Assembly (NCBI RefSeq): GCF_024198255.1 | Contig: NZ_JAJVKW010000003.1 | Location: forward strand, 248,001 to 312,000 | DNA from: Myxococcus guangdongensis | Lineage (GTDB): Bacteria; Myxococcota; Myxococcia; Myxococcales; Myxococcaceae | DNA length: 64,000 bases | Direction: 5' to 3' | Part shown: positions 7,936-17,735 of the stretch, in pieces | Position numbering within the stretch: the stretch's first letter is position 1 | Layout of the letters: each line of letters opens with the position of its first letter | Notes under the pieces: generated by a model | What the model was told of the DNA's origin: nothing | What the model saw: the letters and a program-made list of their open reading frames with translations, nothing else | Databases searched by the model: none | Made by a program: the position numbers and the translations under genes

Positions 7936-9471
7936 GTGTTAAAGGTCGGTGCGCCCGCACCCTACAGGGAGACACACTTGGCCGGGGCCCACACCCACAT
8001 CCGCTCCATCCTCCGCCGCCTGGCCTGGGTCCTCGGGCTCGTGGCGCTGTCGGCCTGCTCGCGGGGGGGGTCGTCCCCCCAGGCGCGCACCTTGAAGCTC
8101 GAGCCCTGCCAGTTGGAGGGGCTGGCGCCCCAGGCGCAGTGCGGCACGCTGGAGGTCTTCGAGAACCGCGAGACGAAGACGGGCCGCAAGCTGTCCCTGC
8201 GCGTGGCGGTGGTGCCCGCGCTGGCGGCGCAGCCCCAGCCCGACCCCCTGGTGTTCCTGGCGGGAGGGCCCGGGCAGGCGGCCACCCGATTGGGCGCCGT
8301 GCTGCGCGCGGTGGAGCCCATCCGCCGCCAGCGCGACATCGTGCTGGTGGACATGCGCGGCACGGGGGACTCGAACCCGCTGGACTGCGACTTCCTCCCG
8401 AAGGACGCCGGGCTGTCCGACTACTTCAGCGAAGACGACGACCTGGCGCCGCGCCTGCGCGCGTGCCGGGAGCGCTGGGACGCGGACGTGCGGCAGTACA
8501 CCACGCCCATCGCCATGGCGGACCTGGACGAGGTGCGCGCGGCGCTGGGCTACGAGAAGCTCAACCTCTGGGGCGGCTCCTACGGCACGCGCGCGGCGCT
8601 GGTGTACATACGCCAGTATCCGGAGCGGGTGCGCACCGCCATCCTGGACGGCGTGGCGCCCATGAGCCTGTACCTGCCGCTGTACATGCCTCGCGACGCG
8701 CAGCGCTCGTTGGATCTGCTGCTGGCCCACTGCGAGAAGGACGCGGTCTGCGAGAAGAACTTCCCCCGGCTGCGCGCGCGCACGGAGGCCCTGCTGGAGA
8801 AGCTGACCCAGGAGCCGGTGCGGGTGCGGGTGCCCCATCCGCGCACGGGCGTGCCGGAGGACATCGTGCTGACACGCCAGGCCTTCGTCGGGGCGCTGTT
8901 CGGGCTGCTCTACAGCGCGGAGGACTCGTCGATGGTGCCGCTGATGCTGGACCGGGTGACGCAGGGCGACTGGGCGCCGTTCGTGGCGCTGAACGTGGGG
9001 CGCGGCGAGCGGATGGAGAAGGTGATGAGCCGGGGGCTGCAGATGGCCGTCATCTGCGCGGAGGACGTCCCGTTCGTCGACAAGGCCGCGGTGGAGCGCG
9101 AGGCGAAGGGGACGTGGTTCGGCGCGGGGATGGGCCTGGAGATGATGAAGGTGTGCGAGGACTGGCCGAAGGCGACGGTGCCCGCGGGCTTCCGCGAGGC
9201 GGTGGTGTCGGACGTGCCCACGCTGCTGCTCTCCGGAGAGCTGGACCCGGTGACGCCTCCTGCGTGGGCGGAGGAGGCGAAGCGCACGCTGAAGAACAGC
9301 CTGCACGTGCAGGTCCCGGGCGTGGGGCACAACACGCTGGGCGTCGACTGTGTGCGCAAGCTGATGGTGGACCTGGTGGCGGACGGTCGGGTGGACACGC
9401 TCAAGCCTTCGTGCGGCGCGGGACTCGCCAGGCCGCCTTTCTTCACGTCCTTCGCCGGACCGGTACCCTGA
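7936..9471 (+). CDS. Alpha/beta hydrolase lipoprotein, TAP-like (S33 peptidase) family
   Basis: A 511-residue secreted hydrolase. The lipobox LVALSAC ends the signal peptide. The nucleophile elbow is G-G-S215-Y-G-T, the Asp is in LLSGELDPVTPP and the His in VPGVGHNTLG, followed by the TAP-like C-terminal domain. The oxyanion/early motifs FLAGGPGQA and DMRGTGDS are present. Relatives release N-terminal di- or tripeptides or hydrolyse proline-linked substrates; the exact substrate is unknown. Two starts compete: GTG 7936 with AGGAGG, and TTG 7978 with AGGGAGA, which gives a more normal signal length. Confidence 0.9.
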   Translation: MLKVGAPAPYRETHLAGAHTHIRSILRRLAWVLGLVALSACSRGGSSPQARTLKLEPCQLEGLAPQAQCGTLEVFENRETKTGRKLSLRVAVVPALAAQPQPDPLVFLAGGPGQAATRLGAVLRAVEPIRRQRDIVLVDMRGTGDSNPLDCDFLPKDAGLSDYFSEDDDLAPRLRACRERWDADVRQYTTPIAMADLDEVRAALGYEKLNLWGGSYGTRAALVYIRQYPERVRTAILDGVAPMSLYLPLYMPRDAQRSLDLLLAHCEKDAVCEKNFPRLRARTEALLEKLTQEPVRVRVPHPRTGVPEDIVLTRQAFVGALFGLLYSAEDSSMVPLMLDRVTQGDWAPFVALNVGRGERMEKVMSRGLQMAVICAEDVPFVDKAAVEREAKGTWFGAGMGLEMMKVCEDWPKATVPAGFREAVVSDVPTLLLSGELDPVTPPAWAEEAKRTLKNSLHVQVPGVGHNTLGVDCVRKLMVDLVADGRVDTLKPSCGAGLARPPFFTSFAGPVP

Positions 9472-9484
9472 GGACGCGACGCGG

Positions 9485-10219
9485 ATGATTCGAGCGACGA
9501 ATCTGCACAAGCGGTTTGGCGCCGTGACGGCGGTGGAGGATGTGTCCTTCACCGCCGAGGACGGGATGATCACGGGCCTGCTCGGCCCCAACGGCGCGGG
9601 GAAGACGACGACGCTGCGGATGCTCTACACGCTGGTGCGCCCGGACAAGGGCACCGCGGTGGTGGACGACGTGGACGTGGTGGCGCGTCCCCAGGATGCG
9701 CGTCGGGGACTGGGCGTGCTGCCGGACACGCGGGGCCTGTACCCACGGCTCACCGCGCGCGAGCACGCGCGCTACTTCGGGGAGCTGCACGGGCTGTCGG
9801 GCGCGGCGCTCGACAAGCGCGTGGACGAGCTGGTGGACCTGCTGGACATGAAGGACATCGTGGACCGGCGCGTGGAGGGCTTCAGCCAGGGCGAGCGGGT
9901 GAAGGTGGCGCTGGCGCGGGCGCTGGTGCACGGGCCTCGCAACGTGCTGCTGGACGAGCCCACCAACGGCCTGGATGTGATGAGCACGCGCGCGGTGCGC
10001 ACGCTCTTGCGCCGCCTGCGGGACGAAGGTCGGTGCATCGTCTTCTCCAGCCACGTCATGCAGGAGGTCGCCGCGCTGTGCGAGCGCGTCGTCGTGGTGG
10101 CGCATGGCCGGGTGGTGGCGGAGGGGACGCCGGAGGCGCTGCGGCAGGCCACCGGGAAGGACAGCCTGGAAGAGGCCTTCGTGGCGACCATCGGCAGTGA
10201 GCAGGGGTTGATGCAATGA
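9485..10219 (+). CDS. ABC transporter ATP-binding protein, NatA-like
   Basis: A 244-residue ATPase with Walker A G-P-N-G-A-G-K-T-T, ABC signature F-S-Q-G-E, Walker B L-L-D-E-P-T-N-G-L-D and switch His in SSHVMQEV. Sequence style matches the NatA/daunorubicin-exporter class of ABC-2 systems. Its stop overlaps the start of the permease by ATGA, so the two are translationally coupled and form one exporter in the inner membrane. Na+ export is the role of the Bacillus NatAB pair, but substrate cannot be assigned here. Confidence 0.95.
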   Translation: MIRATNLHKRFGAVTAVEDVSFTAEDGMITGLLGPNGAGKTTTLRMLYTLVRPDKGTAVVDDVDVVARPQDARRGLGVLPDTRGLYPRLTAREHARYFGELHGLSGAALDKRVDELVDLLDMKDIVDRRVEGFSQGERVKVALARALVHGPRNVLLDEPTNGLDVMSTRAVRTLLRRLRDEGRCIVFSSHVMQEVAALCERVVVVAHGRVVAEGTPEALRQATGKDSLEEAFVATIGSEQGLMQ

Positions 10220-11385
10220 GGCGGCTGGTGGGCAGTGTCCTGCGCAAGGAGCTGACGGACCACGTCCGGGACCGACGCACGCTGAGCTCCTCGCTCCTGT
10301 GGGCGGTGTTCGGTCCGCTGGTGTTCCTGGCGACCTTCCAGCTCATGTCCAACATGATGCGGGACAAGCCGCTGGAGCTGCCCGTGGTGGGCCGCCAGCA
10401 CGCGCCCAGCCTGATGGCGTTCCTGGAGCGCCAGGGCGTGACGCTGAAGGATGCGCCCCCGGACTACGAGGCGAGCGTTCGCACGGGAGTGCTGGACGTG
10501 GTGCTGGTGGTGCCGGAGGACTACGGCCGGGACTTCTCCACCGGGCGCACCGCGGACGTGAACCTCGTCATGGACAGCTCCCGCACGGCGGCCCGCAAGT
10601 CGGTGCAGCGCGCGCGGATGATGGTGGAAATCTACTCCCGGCAGCTCGGAGACCAGCGATTGTACGCGCGCGGCATCGCGCCGGAGCTGTCGATGCCGGT
10701 GGACGTGGAGGAGTTGGATTTGTCCACGCCCGAGCGCACCGCGGCCACGCTGTTCAACATGCTGCCGCTGTTCCTGGTGATGGCCACCTTCACGGGCGGC
10801 CTGCAGGTGGCGAGCGACACCATGGCGGGTGAGCGCGAGCGTGGCTCGCTGGAGCCGCTGTTGCTCAACCCGGCCCCGCGCGGGGCGCTGGTGGCGGGCA
10901 AGTGGCTGGCGACGGTGACGATGGCGGCGAGCACGGTGCTGGTGTCGCTCTTGGGCTTCGTGCTGGTGGTGCGCGCGGTGCCGTTGGAGGAGCTGGGGCT
11001 CAAGGCGCGCATGGACCTGCCCATCATCCTGGGGATGGTGCTGGCGGTGTTGCCGCTGACGCTGGCGGCCTCGGCGGTGCAGCTGTGGGTGTCCACCTAT
11101 GCGCGCTCGTTCAAGGAGTCGCAGACGTACCTCAGCTTGCTGACGGTGGTGCCGACGCTGCCGGGCATGTTGCTGGCGATGTCGCCGGTGCAGACGCAGA
11201 CGTGGATGTTCGCGGTGCCGGTGGCGGGGCAGCAGATGCTCGCGGCCGAGGTGATGCGGGGCGAGGCGCTGGGGCCGCTGCCCTTCCTGCTCGCCGCGGC
11301 GTCCAGTGTGCTGCTGGCGCTGGTGGCCCTGCGTGTCACCACGGGGCTGTTGTCGAAGGAGAAGATCGTCTTCGGTCGGGCCTGA
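10216..11385 (+). CDS. ABC-2 type permease, NatB-like
   Basis: A 389-residue membrane protein. One transmembrane helix near residues 30-48 is followed by a large extracytoplasmic segment (about 50-180) and five hydrophobic segments from about 180 to 370, the typical ABC-2/NatB layout. The E-R-E-R-G-S-L-E-P-L-L motif after the second helix is characteristic of this class. It overlaps the upstream ATPase gene by four bases. Together they should form an ATP-driven exporter. Confidence 0.93.
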   Translation: MRRLVGSVLRKELTDHVRDRRTLSSSLLWAVFGPLVFLATFQLMSNMMRDKPLELPVVGRQHAPSLMAFLERQGVTLKDAPPDYEASVRTGVLDVVLVVPEDYGRDFSTGRTADVNLVMDSSRTAARKSVQRARMMVEIYSRQLGDQRLYARGIAPELSMPVDVEELDLSTPERTAATLFNMLPLFLVMATFTGGLQVASDTMAGERERGSLEPLLLNPAPRGALVAGKWLATVTMAASTVLVSLLGFVLVVRAVPLEELGLKARMDLPIILGMVLAVLPLTLAASAVQLWVSTYARSFKESQTYLSLLTVVPTLPGMLLAMSPVQTQTWMFAVPVAGQQMLAAEVMRGEALGPLPFLLAAASSVLLALVALRVTTGLLSKEKIVFGRA

Positions 11386-11481
11386 GCGGGGGCCCGGGCA
11401 GTGTCGTCGAGGTGTCGGTTGGTGCCAGGGCCTTCCGACGCGAGGTGACTTCGGCGGGAGGTTGGCTTCCAATGGGGTGTG

Positions 11482-12549
11482 ATGACACCCGAGAGAGAAG
11501 CCCTCCTGCCCCTCGCCCCGGCCTCCGTGGCCACCGCCCAGGGCGAGCCCCGATTCGGCACGTACCAGGGTGAGCTGCCCGAGGTGGACCTGCCCAGGTT
11601 GCTGGGCCGCTGGGCGCCCGGGCGCACCTCGCGGCTGCTCAAGCGCAAGCGGTGGCACTACACCTTCACGGCGACGCCGGAGGTGGCCGCGCTCTTCGCG
11701 GTGGTGGACCTGGGTTATTCGGCGAGCGCGTTCGCGGTGGCGTTGGATTTGCGCGAGCGCAAGCCGCTGTGTGACGTGAGCTTCCTGGGGGCACCCGGGC
11801 CCATGGTGTCGCTGGGGGACAAGCCCGGCGCGGGGCTGGCCGCGTCGTTCCGCACGTTGGGTGGGAAGCTGGCCATCCGCCGGGGCGAGGAGGACGAGCG
11901 CTACCAGGTGGAGGTGGACGTCAGCCGCGTGCGCACGGGCAGCCTCAACACGTTCCAGTGGAATGGGGAGATGTTGGTGGCGGGGGGGCCTCCCGCGCTG
12001 ACGGTGATTGCGCCGGTGCAGGGGGATGGGCTCGTCAACGTCACGATGAAGCGCAACGGGCTGTTGTCCTTCGGCAGCCTGGAGGCCGGCGGGAAGCGCT
12101 TCCGGCTGGATGGGGGCGTGGGCGGCATCGACTACACGCAGGGGTATCTGGCGCGGCACACGGCGTGGCGCTGGGCGTTCGCGGCCGGGAGGCTGGCGGA
12201 TGGGACGCCGGTGGGGCTGAACCTCGTGGAGGGCTTCAACGAGACGGCGACCGAGGCGAACGAGAACGCCTTCTGGCTGGGGGACAAGTTGTATCCGCTG
12301 GCGCGCGCGCGGTTCGAGTACGACACGAAGGACCTGCTCGGGCCGTGGCGGATGACGACGGTGGATGGCGCGGTGGACCTGCGCTTCACGCCGTTCTACG
12401 TGCACCGCGAGGAGCGCAACCTGCGCCTCATCATCAGCCACTTCGCCCAGCCGGTGGGTTTCTTCGACGGCACGGTGACGGTGGGGGGGCGGACGCACCA
12501 GCTCTCGCACGTCCCCGGCGTCAGCGAGGACCAGGACATGCTCTGGTGA
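11482..12549 (+). CDS. DUF2804 domain-containing protein
   Basis: A protein of about 355 residues matching the DUF2804 family over its length. Visible family features are the R-W-H-Y-x-F segment near residue 55, the E-N-A-F-W and D-L-x-G-P-W-R motifs, and the C-terminal G-x-F-D-G-x-V. The fold is expected to be lipocalin/AttH-like beta sandwiches; biochemical function is unknown. GTG 11479 immediately precedes the ATG chosen here. No signal peptide. It is 96 bases after the ABC exporter and may be a separate unit. Confidence 0.88.
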   Translation: MTPEREALLPLAPASVATAQGEPRFGTYQGELPEVDLPRLLGRWAPGRTSRLLKRKRWHYTFTATPEVAALFAVVDLGYSASAFAVALDLRERKPLCDVSFLGAPGPMVSLGDKPGAGLAASFRTLGGKLAIRRGEEDERYQVEVDVSRVRTGSLNTFQWNGEMLVAGGPPALTVIAPVQGDGLVNVTMKRNGLLSFGSLEAGGKRFRLDGGVGGIDYTQGYLARHTAWRWAFAAGRLADGTPVGLNLVEGFNETATEANENAFWLGDKLYPLARARFEYDTKDLLGPWRMTTVDGAVDLRFTPFYVHREERNLRLIISHFAQPVGFFDGTVTVGGRTHQLSHVPGVSEDQDMLW

Positions 12550-12645
12550 GGATGGGGGGTGTGCGTCCGGGCTCGCATCGTGCGTGGAGCCCGGGGCCGG
12601 AGGCGCTAGGCTGGGAGGCCCACGCCGTCGGTCTGGAGTGAGCCC

Positions 12646-13758
12646 ATGTCGTCGTGTCCGCACTGCGGTCTGCCGCTTTCCGATGCGCGCGTCGTCGCGT
12701 GCCCGTCCTGTGGCCAGAGCGTGGGCGCGTCCGCGCGTGGAACCGAGTTGCCCGACGACGCCTCGGAGTCCGCGTTCCGAGCCGCCGAGGCTGCGGGCCG
12801 CGCGGTGCGCACGGTGCTCGAGGACCCTCGGTTGCGTGAGCGGCTTCCTGGAGGCTCGTTGCCGTTGCTCGGCTCGGGGCTCGTCGCCGCGGCGGTGCTG
12901 TTGCCGGGTCTGCCCTTCATCAGCGGGACGATTGGCATCCCGTGGTCGGTGGTGATGCTGGGGGGGAGCCTCCTGCTCGGGGCTCGGGAGTGGAGCGCGG
13001 CGGGGCGGCCTGTTCCTCCGCTCCTGGAGCAGCTCGCGCGGATGGCCACGTCCGCCACGTTCCTGCTGCTCTTCACCTCGCTGGTCATCACCTTCGCGTT
13101 CCTCTCGCTCGGCTTTGGAGTGGTGCCGCTGGTGTGGGTCGCGGCCGCGGTGGTGCTCGGGTACGTGCAGTGGCGCGTGTTCCAGGCGTCGGCTGCCGCG
13201 ATGCCCGAGCTTCGGCCCGCGCCGGGGGCCGCGCGGTTGAAGCTGTGGGTGCTCAGCGGCGCGGCCGTGTGCGCGGTGTCGCTGCTGCTCACGTGGGGCT
13301 CGGGGATGCGGACGTGGACGTCGCTGGGGGGCTACGGCTACGACAACAACCTCGTGTACGAGGTGGACAGCACCGGCCGCTCCACGGGGCATACGTACAC
13401 GGAGAATCGCTACGGCTGGCAGCCGGGCATCACCAACACGTTCACCTCGTTCGCGAAGTCGGGCCGTGCCCGGCCGGGAGCGCCGCTCGTCGTCATGGCG
13501 TTGATGTCACTCGCCATGCTGGCCGCCGTGCCCCGGCTCCGCGACGCCATCCCGTCCCAGACGCCTTTCATCCTGGCGGGTGCCGTCACCCTGTGGGGCC
13601 TGCTGGGCCTGTCCATGCGACTGGGGCCGCTGGTCTTCCTGGCGGGTGCGCTGGCCATCGACTTCGCCCTGTATCAGGCCCACCGCGAGGCGAACGCGCG
13701 GGAGGAGACTCCACCCGGGGGAGATGACTCATCGAGCTCCGGCTCGACGAGCGTCTGA
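12646..13758 (+). CDS. Zinc-ribbon multi-pass membrane protein
   Basis: A 370-residue protein. The N-terminus holds two C-x-x-C pairs (C4-P-H-C7 and C-P-S-C about residue 22-25), a zinc ribbon. About seven hydrophobic segments follow from residue 70, with a soluble loop near 225-275 that is rich in Tyr and Gly (GGYGYDNN, TYTENRYGW). The C-terminus is Ser-rich. No catalytic motif is visible and I do not recognise the family beyond this architecture. It is followed by a strong hairpin at 13761-13789. Confidence 0.75.
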   Translation: MSSCPHCGLPLSDARVVACPSCGQSVGASARGTELPDDASESAFRAAEAAGRAVRTVLEDPRLRERLPGGSLPLLGSGLVAAAVLLPGLPFISGTIGIPWSVVMLGGSLLLGAREWSAAGRPVPPLLEQLARMATSATFLLLFTSLVITFAFLSLGFGVVPLVWVAAAVVLGYVQWRVFQASAAAMPELRPAPGAARLKLWVLSGAAVCAVSLLLTWGSGMRTWTSLGGYGYDNNLVYEVDSTGRSTGHTYTENRYGWQPGITNTFTSFAKSGRARPGAPLVVMALMSLAMLAAVPRLRDAIPSQTPFILAGAVTLWGLLGLSMRLGPLVFLAGALAIDFALYQAHREANAREETPPGGDDSSSSGSTSV

Positions 13759-13760
13759 GA

Positions 13761-13789
13761 CACGGGCTCGCTGTCATGGCGAGCCCATG
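13761..13789. terminator. Bidirectional terminator-like hairpin
   Basis: GGGCTCGC (13764-13771) and GCGAGCCC (13779-13786) pair perfectly around a seven-base loop, and the flanks extend the stem imperfectly. It lies between the convergent genes ending at 13758 and 13794. Confidence 0.6.
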
Positions 13790-13793
13790 TGCC

Positions 13794-15149
13794 TCACTTG
13801 CCCGCGCGGCGTGACTCGACGATGGCTCGGAACGAGCGGCTCCGCAGCTCCTCCAGCGTGAGCCCCGTGGCGAGCACTTCTTCCTGACTGAGCGCGCCAC
13901 AGCTCGAGCCGCGCAGGAAGAAGTTGAGCAGGCCCTGGCCCGTCGCCGCGTCGTCGAACACGTCGCCCACCAGCGTCGCCTGCGCCGCCTTCTCCATGAA
14001 GGCCTTGAGCCGCCGCGTGGCCGCGTCCAGTCCTTCGAGGAAGAACGCATACACGGCCGCGTAGCGCACCGGGAGCTGGGCCGGATGCAAGTCCCACCCC
14101 TGATACCACCCGCGCTCCAGCGAGTGCCGGATGTGGCGATACGACAACTGCCACACCCGCTGCACCGCCTCCGAGTTCTCCCTCAGCTGCGTGGGCAAGA
14201 GCGCCGTGTCCCCCTGCTTGCGATGCGGCGGCACCGGCATGACGTTCGTCGCGCCGTCCGCCATCTGGATGCCCGTGCCCGACAGCGACACCTGCACCAA
14301 ATCCCTCAGGAAGTCACAGGCCGGGTGCAGCATGCTCTGCACATGCGCGCTGACGCTGAGCGCCGCCGTGTAGTCATACAACCCCAGGTGCACGCTGGAG
14401 CACCGCCCCGCCCCCGCGGCCACCAGCGCCGACAGGTGCAGCTTCCCCTCCTGGTCGAACAGGGCCTGAGGCGTCTCCACCATCAACTCCAGCCCCAGCG
14501 CTCCCTTCTCCAGGCCGTGCTCCGTCTCCAGCACCTCCAGGATGCGCGCGAGCGCGGCCACCTGCTCGGGCAGGGCCACCTTGGGCAGCGTGACGACGAA
14601 CGACGGCGGCAGCTTCCCACCGCTCTGCTCCAACAACGTCGTGACGAACAAGTCCAACGTGCGCGATGCCCGCTCGAACAGCTCCTCGGTGAAGGACTTC
14701 ACCCGGATGCCGATGAACGGCGGCAACGTCCCCTGCTCCAGCCCCCGCGCCAGCTCCTTCGCCGCGGAGACGGCGTGACCATCCTCCTCCGCGTCGGAGC
14801 GGTGGCCGTAGCCGTCCTCGAAGTCGATGCGATAGTCCTCCACCGGCTCGCGCTGGAGCTTGTCCACCACGCGCTCGTACACGCGCTGGGCGAACCTCCC
14901 TCGCTGGGGCAGGCCCAGCCCGTGCGCCAGCTCGGCCGCGTCCGGCGCATAGTCCTTCAACGCACCCAGGGCCAAATCGCCCAGCTTCCGCGCTGCCTCC
15001 GCGCGGAACAGGTGCGCGCCGCCGTACACGACGTGCACCGGCTGGCGACGGGGGGAGTCCCCCGGATACGTGCGTGAGAACCCGGCGTTGGCTCGCCGGA
15101 GGGACTCACGCACGCTGGAGAGGCTGTTGGGTGTCAGGGTGGTCTTCAT
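13794..15149 (-). CDS. HpcH/HpaI aldolase-like protein (DUF6986 type)
   Basis: A 451-residue protein resembling the HpcH/HpaI/citrate lyase beta TIM-barrel group, in the DUF6986 subset. Conserved stretches include D-F-E-D-G-Y-G (near residue 120), FIGIRVKSF, V-T-L-P-K-V and L-E-L-M-V-E-T-P-Q, which correspond to the metal- and substrate-binding strands of the barrel (Asp/Glu, Arg, Glu). The usual reaction is cleavage or formation of C-C bonds with pyruvate or acyl-CoA; the substrate here is unknown. No signal peptide. It lies 27 bases downstream of the M1 aminopeptidase start region on a different transcript edge and may share its mRNA. Confidence 0.78.
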   Translation of the reverse strand: MKTTLTPNSLSSVRESLRRANAGFSRTYPGDSPRRQPVHVVYGGAHLFRAEAARKLGDLALGALKDYAPDAAELAHGLGLPQRGRFAQRVYERVVDKLQREPVEDYRIDFEDGYGHRSDAEEDGHAVSAAKELARGLEQGTLPPFIGIRVKSFTEELFERASRTLDLFVTTLLEQSGGKLPPSFVVTLPKVALPEQVAALARILEVLETEHGLEKGALGLELMVETPQALFDQEGKLHLSALVAAGAGRCSSVHLGLYDYTAALSVSAHVQSMLHPACDFLRDLVQVSLSGTGIQMADGATNVMPVPPHRKQGDTALLPTQLRENSEAVQRVWQLSYRHIRHSLERGWYQGWDLHPAQLPVRYAAVYAFFLEGLDAATRRLKAFMEKAAQATLVGDVFDDAATGQGLLNFFLRGSSCGALSQEEVLATGLTLEELRSRSFRAIVESRRAGK

Positions 15150-15176
15150 CGAGTGCCTCTCGAATGGCTGCTCTCG

Positions 15177-17735
15177 CTACGGCTGACGCTTGAGCCAGGC
15201 GCTGACCTCCGGACCGCAGCGCTCCCGCAGCTCCACGTCCTGCGACAGCCGCTCCAACGTCTGCGCCGTGGCCTGCTGCGCGTCGTTCACCGGCTGCTCC
15301 TTGAGCAGCGCCCGCACCGCGTCCAGGTGCTCGCGCGTGCGCAACATGCCGAGCGCCTCCACGATGCGCCGCACCAGCATCGGCGCGCCACCCGTGCGGG
15401 CGACCACGTCCTTCCACTGCTTGCGCATCTGCGCCCACCACGGCTCGCGACCCGTGCGGTTGGCGAGCAGGCCCGTGGCGAAGCTCGCCACATCCTGCGT
15501 CTTCACCGTGTCCGAGAAGAACAACGCGCGCGCACGCTCGGCCAGCGCGGGCTCCTCGAACGCAGTCAGCGCCATCAGGTAGCGGCGCTGCGTGGCCGGG
15601 TCCGGCTCACCGGGCATCCGCTGCAGGAAGATGTCGAACAGCTCCGCGTCCCCCGAGCGCGCCGCCATGGACACCGCCGCGTCGAGCAGGTTGGGCTCCA
15701 GCGCGTCACGCTCGCCCTTCAGCATCCGCGTCACCCTCTGCCGCGCCTCCTCGAGCACCTTCGGCTCACGCGCCAGGCCACCCACCGCGCGCACCAGCGC
15801 CGCGCGCCGCAGCTTCACCCGGTCCGTCTCCCCGGCCAGCGCCTGCCACCCGAGCTTCTCCAGACCCGGACCGAGCAGCCGCGCCACCCACGCGCGCACC
15901 CGCGCCTGGTCCTCGTCATCCACCAGCCGGCTCTCCACGTACGCCAGCCGCCCCACCAGCTCGTCCAGGACCGAGTCGTCCTCCTCGTTCCCGAAGAGCG
16001 CGGCCAAATCCAGCAGCTCCCCCACCGAGGCCCGCCCCGAGCGCACCAGCCCCCACTGGTCCGCCAGCAGGGAGATGCGCTCCGACGGCGCCAGCGCGTG
16101 CAGGTTCGCCGACAGGCCCGCGAGCGTCGCCTTGTCGTAGGCCACCCGGTAGAAGCCCGTGGAGCCCGCGTTGGCGCACAGCCACTTCACCGCGCCCGAG
16201 CCCGCCTCCAGCTTCACCGTGGCCTGCTTGTCGCGCAGCAGCACCCGCTGCTCCTTCACGCCGCTGGCGTCCTCGTAGCGCAGCACCATGGGCACCGGCC
16301 ACTTCTCCGCGCTCTGCACGCCGGGCTCCGAGTAGAAGCGCTCCTGCGACAGCGTCACCTCGCGGCCCTCCACGCGCGCCGTCACCAGGGGGAAGCCGCT
16401 CTGGCCCACCCACGCCGTGGCCAGCTCCTCCACCGGCTGCTTCGCCGCCTCACCCAGCGCGTTCCACAGGTCCTCCTTCACCGCGTTGGCGCGCGCGTGC
16501 CGGCGCATGTACAGCCGGATGCCGTCGCGGAAGGGGCCCTCGCCGAGGAACCCTTCAATCATGCGCAGCACCGCGCCGCCCTTCTCGTACGTAATCGCGT
16601 CGAAGCTCTCGCCGGCCTCACCCGCGTTGTTCACCTCGCCGTGGATGGGGTGCGTGGACTTGAGCGCGTCCAGGAACAGCGCGCTGGTGCGGTGCGAGTC
16701 GAAGTCCAGCCACATCCGCCACTCGGGGCGCCACTGGTCGACAATCTTGAAGGCAATCCACGTGGCGAACGCCTCGTTGAGCCACAGGTCGTCCCACCAC
16801 ACCATGGTGACCCAGTTGCCGAACCACTGGTGCGCCAGCTCGTGCGTCACGACCTCCGCCACGCGCTTCTGCACCGACAGGGGCGCGGTGGCCGGGTCGA
16901 GCAGCAGCGCCACCTCGCGGTAGGTAATCAGGCCGGCGTTCTCCATCGCGCCCGCCTCGAAGTCCGGGATGCCCACCTGGTCCACCTTGGTGAAGGCATA
17001 CGGCAAGTCGAAGTACTCCTGCAGGCGCGGCAGCACCGCGAGCGCCACGTCCTGGCCGAAGCGCGTCAGGTGCTTCTTCTCCTCCAGCGCCCAGGTGCGC
17101 ACGGGCACCGTGCCCACGTGCTCCACGGGCGTGCCCACCAGCGGGCCCACCACGAGCGCGATGAGGTAGCTGCTGAGCACCTCCGTCTCCTGGAACGTCA
17201 CCTTCGTCAGCGCGCCGTCCTTCTCCTCCTTCACCACCGGGCCGTTGCCCAGCACCGCGAGGCCCTGGGGCACGCGCACGCTCAGCGACCACTTCGCCTT
17301 GAAGGCCGGCTCGTCGAACGAGGGGAAGACGCGGCGGGCGTCCGCGGCCTCGAACTGCGTGGCCGCCACCTTGCCCGCCGAGTACAGGCCGCGCAGGCCG
17401 TCCGTGAAGGGGCCCGTCCAGGCGACGTCCAGCTGCGCCTCACCCTGGGGCAGCGGCGCGTCGAACGTCAGCAGCACCGTCTCGCTCACGGCGTTGACCT
17501 GGAGGGAGGAGGGCTTGTGCGACGCGCCACCCTTCGCGCGGAACGTCACGTCCCCCAGCTTCAGGGAGATGGCGTGGAGGATGATTTCGCGCGTGGGCTC
17601 CGCCAGCGTCACGTCCACGGTCTGCTGACCGGAGAAGGTCTTCGCCTCCAGGTCCAGGGTCAGCGTGGCCGCGTAGCGCTGGGGGCGAACGGTGAGGGGA
17701 AGGCGGAAGTTCTTGTCTTCGGTCGGATGCGCCAT
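15177..17735 (-). CDS. M1 family aminopeptidase (PepN-like)
   Basis: An 852-residue cytosolic zinc aminopeptidase that removes N-terminal residues from peptides. The substrate motif G-A-M-E-N (in AGAMENAGLITYRE) and the zinc site H-E-L-A-H-x18-E (HELAHQWFGN ... NEAFATW) are intact, and the long alpha-helical ERAP1-like C-terminal half is present. The ATG at 17735 (MAHPTEDKNF) is chosen because the protein-like sequence begins there; an upstream in-frame ATG at 17786 adds 17 residues. There is no signal peptide. It lies directly upstream of the aldolase-like gene. Confidence 0.95.
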   Translation of the reverse strand: MAHPTEDKNFRLPLTVRPQRYAATLTLDLEAKTFSGQQTVDVTLAEPTREIILHAISLKLGDVTFRAKGGASHKPSSLQVNAVSETVLLTFDAPLPQGEAQLDVAWTGPFTDGLRGLYSAGKVAATQFEAADARRVFPSFDEPAFKAKWSLSVRVPQGLAVLGNGPVVKEEKDGALTKVTFQETEVLSSYLIALVVGPLVGTPVEHVGTVPVRTWALEEKKHLTRFGQDVALAVLPRLQEYFDLPYAFTKVDQVGIPDFEAGAMENAGLITYREVALLLDPATAPLSVQKRVAEVVTHELAHQWFGNWVTMVWWDDLWLNEAFATWIAFKIVDQWRPEWRMWLDFDSHRTSALFLDALKSTHPIHGEVNNAGEAGESFDAITYEKGGAVLRMIEGFLGEGPFRDGIRLYMRRHARANAVKEDLWNALGEAAKQPVEELATAWVGQSGFPLVTARVEGREVTLSQERFYSEPGVQSAEKWPVPMVLRYEDASGVKEQRVLLRDKQATVKLEAGSGAVKWLCANAGSTGFYRVAYDKATLAGLSANLHALAPSERISLLADQWGLVRSGRASVGELLDLAALFGNEEDDSVLDELVGRLAYVESRLVDDEDQARVRAWVARLLGPGLEKLGWQALAGETDRVKLRRAALVRAVGGLAREPKVLEEARQRVTRMLKGERDALEPNLLDAAVSMAARSGDAELFDIFLQRMPGEPDPATQRRYLMALTAFEEPALAERARALFFSDTVKTQDVASFATGLLANRTGREPWWAQMRKQWKDVVARTGGAPMLVRRIVEALGMLRTREHLDAVRALLKEQPVNDAQQATAQTLERLSQDVELRERCGPEVSAWLKRQP

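Noticed and set aside
9772-13392. A minus-strand open frame of about 1200 codons opposite the ABC exporter and DUF2804 genes.
   Set aside because: It is Arg/His/Gly-rich with no domain, and the opposite strand holds well-formed genes with conserved motifs. Long antisense frames are common at this GC content.
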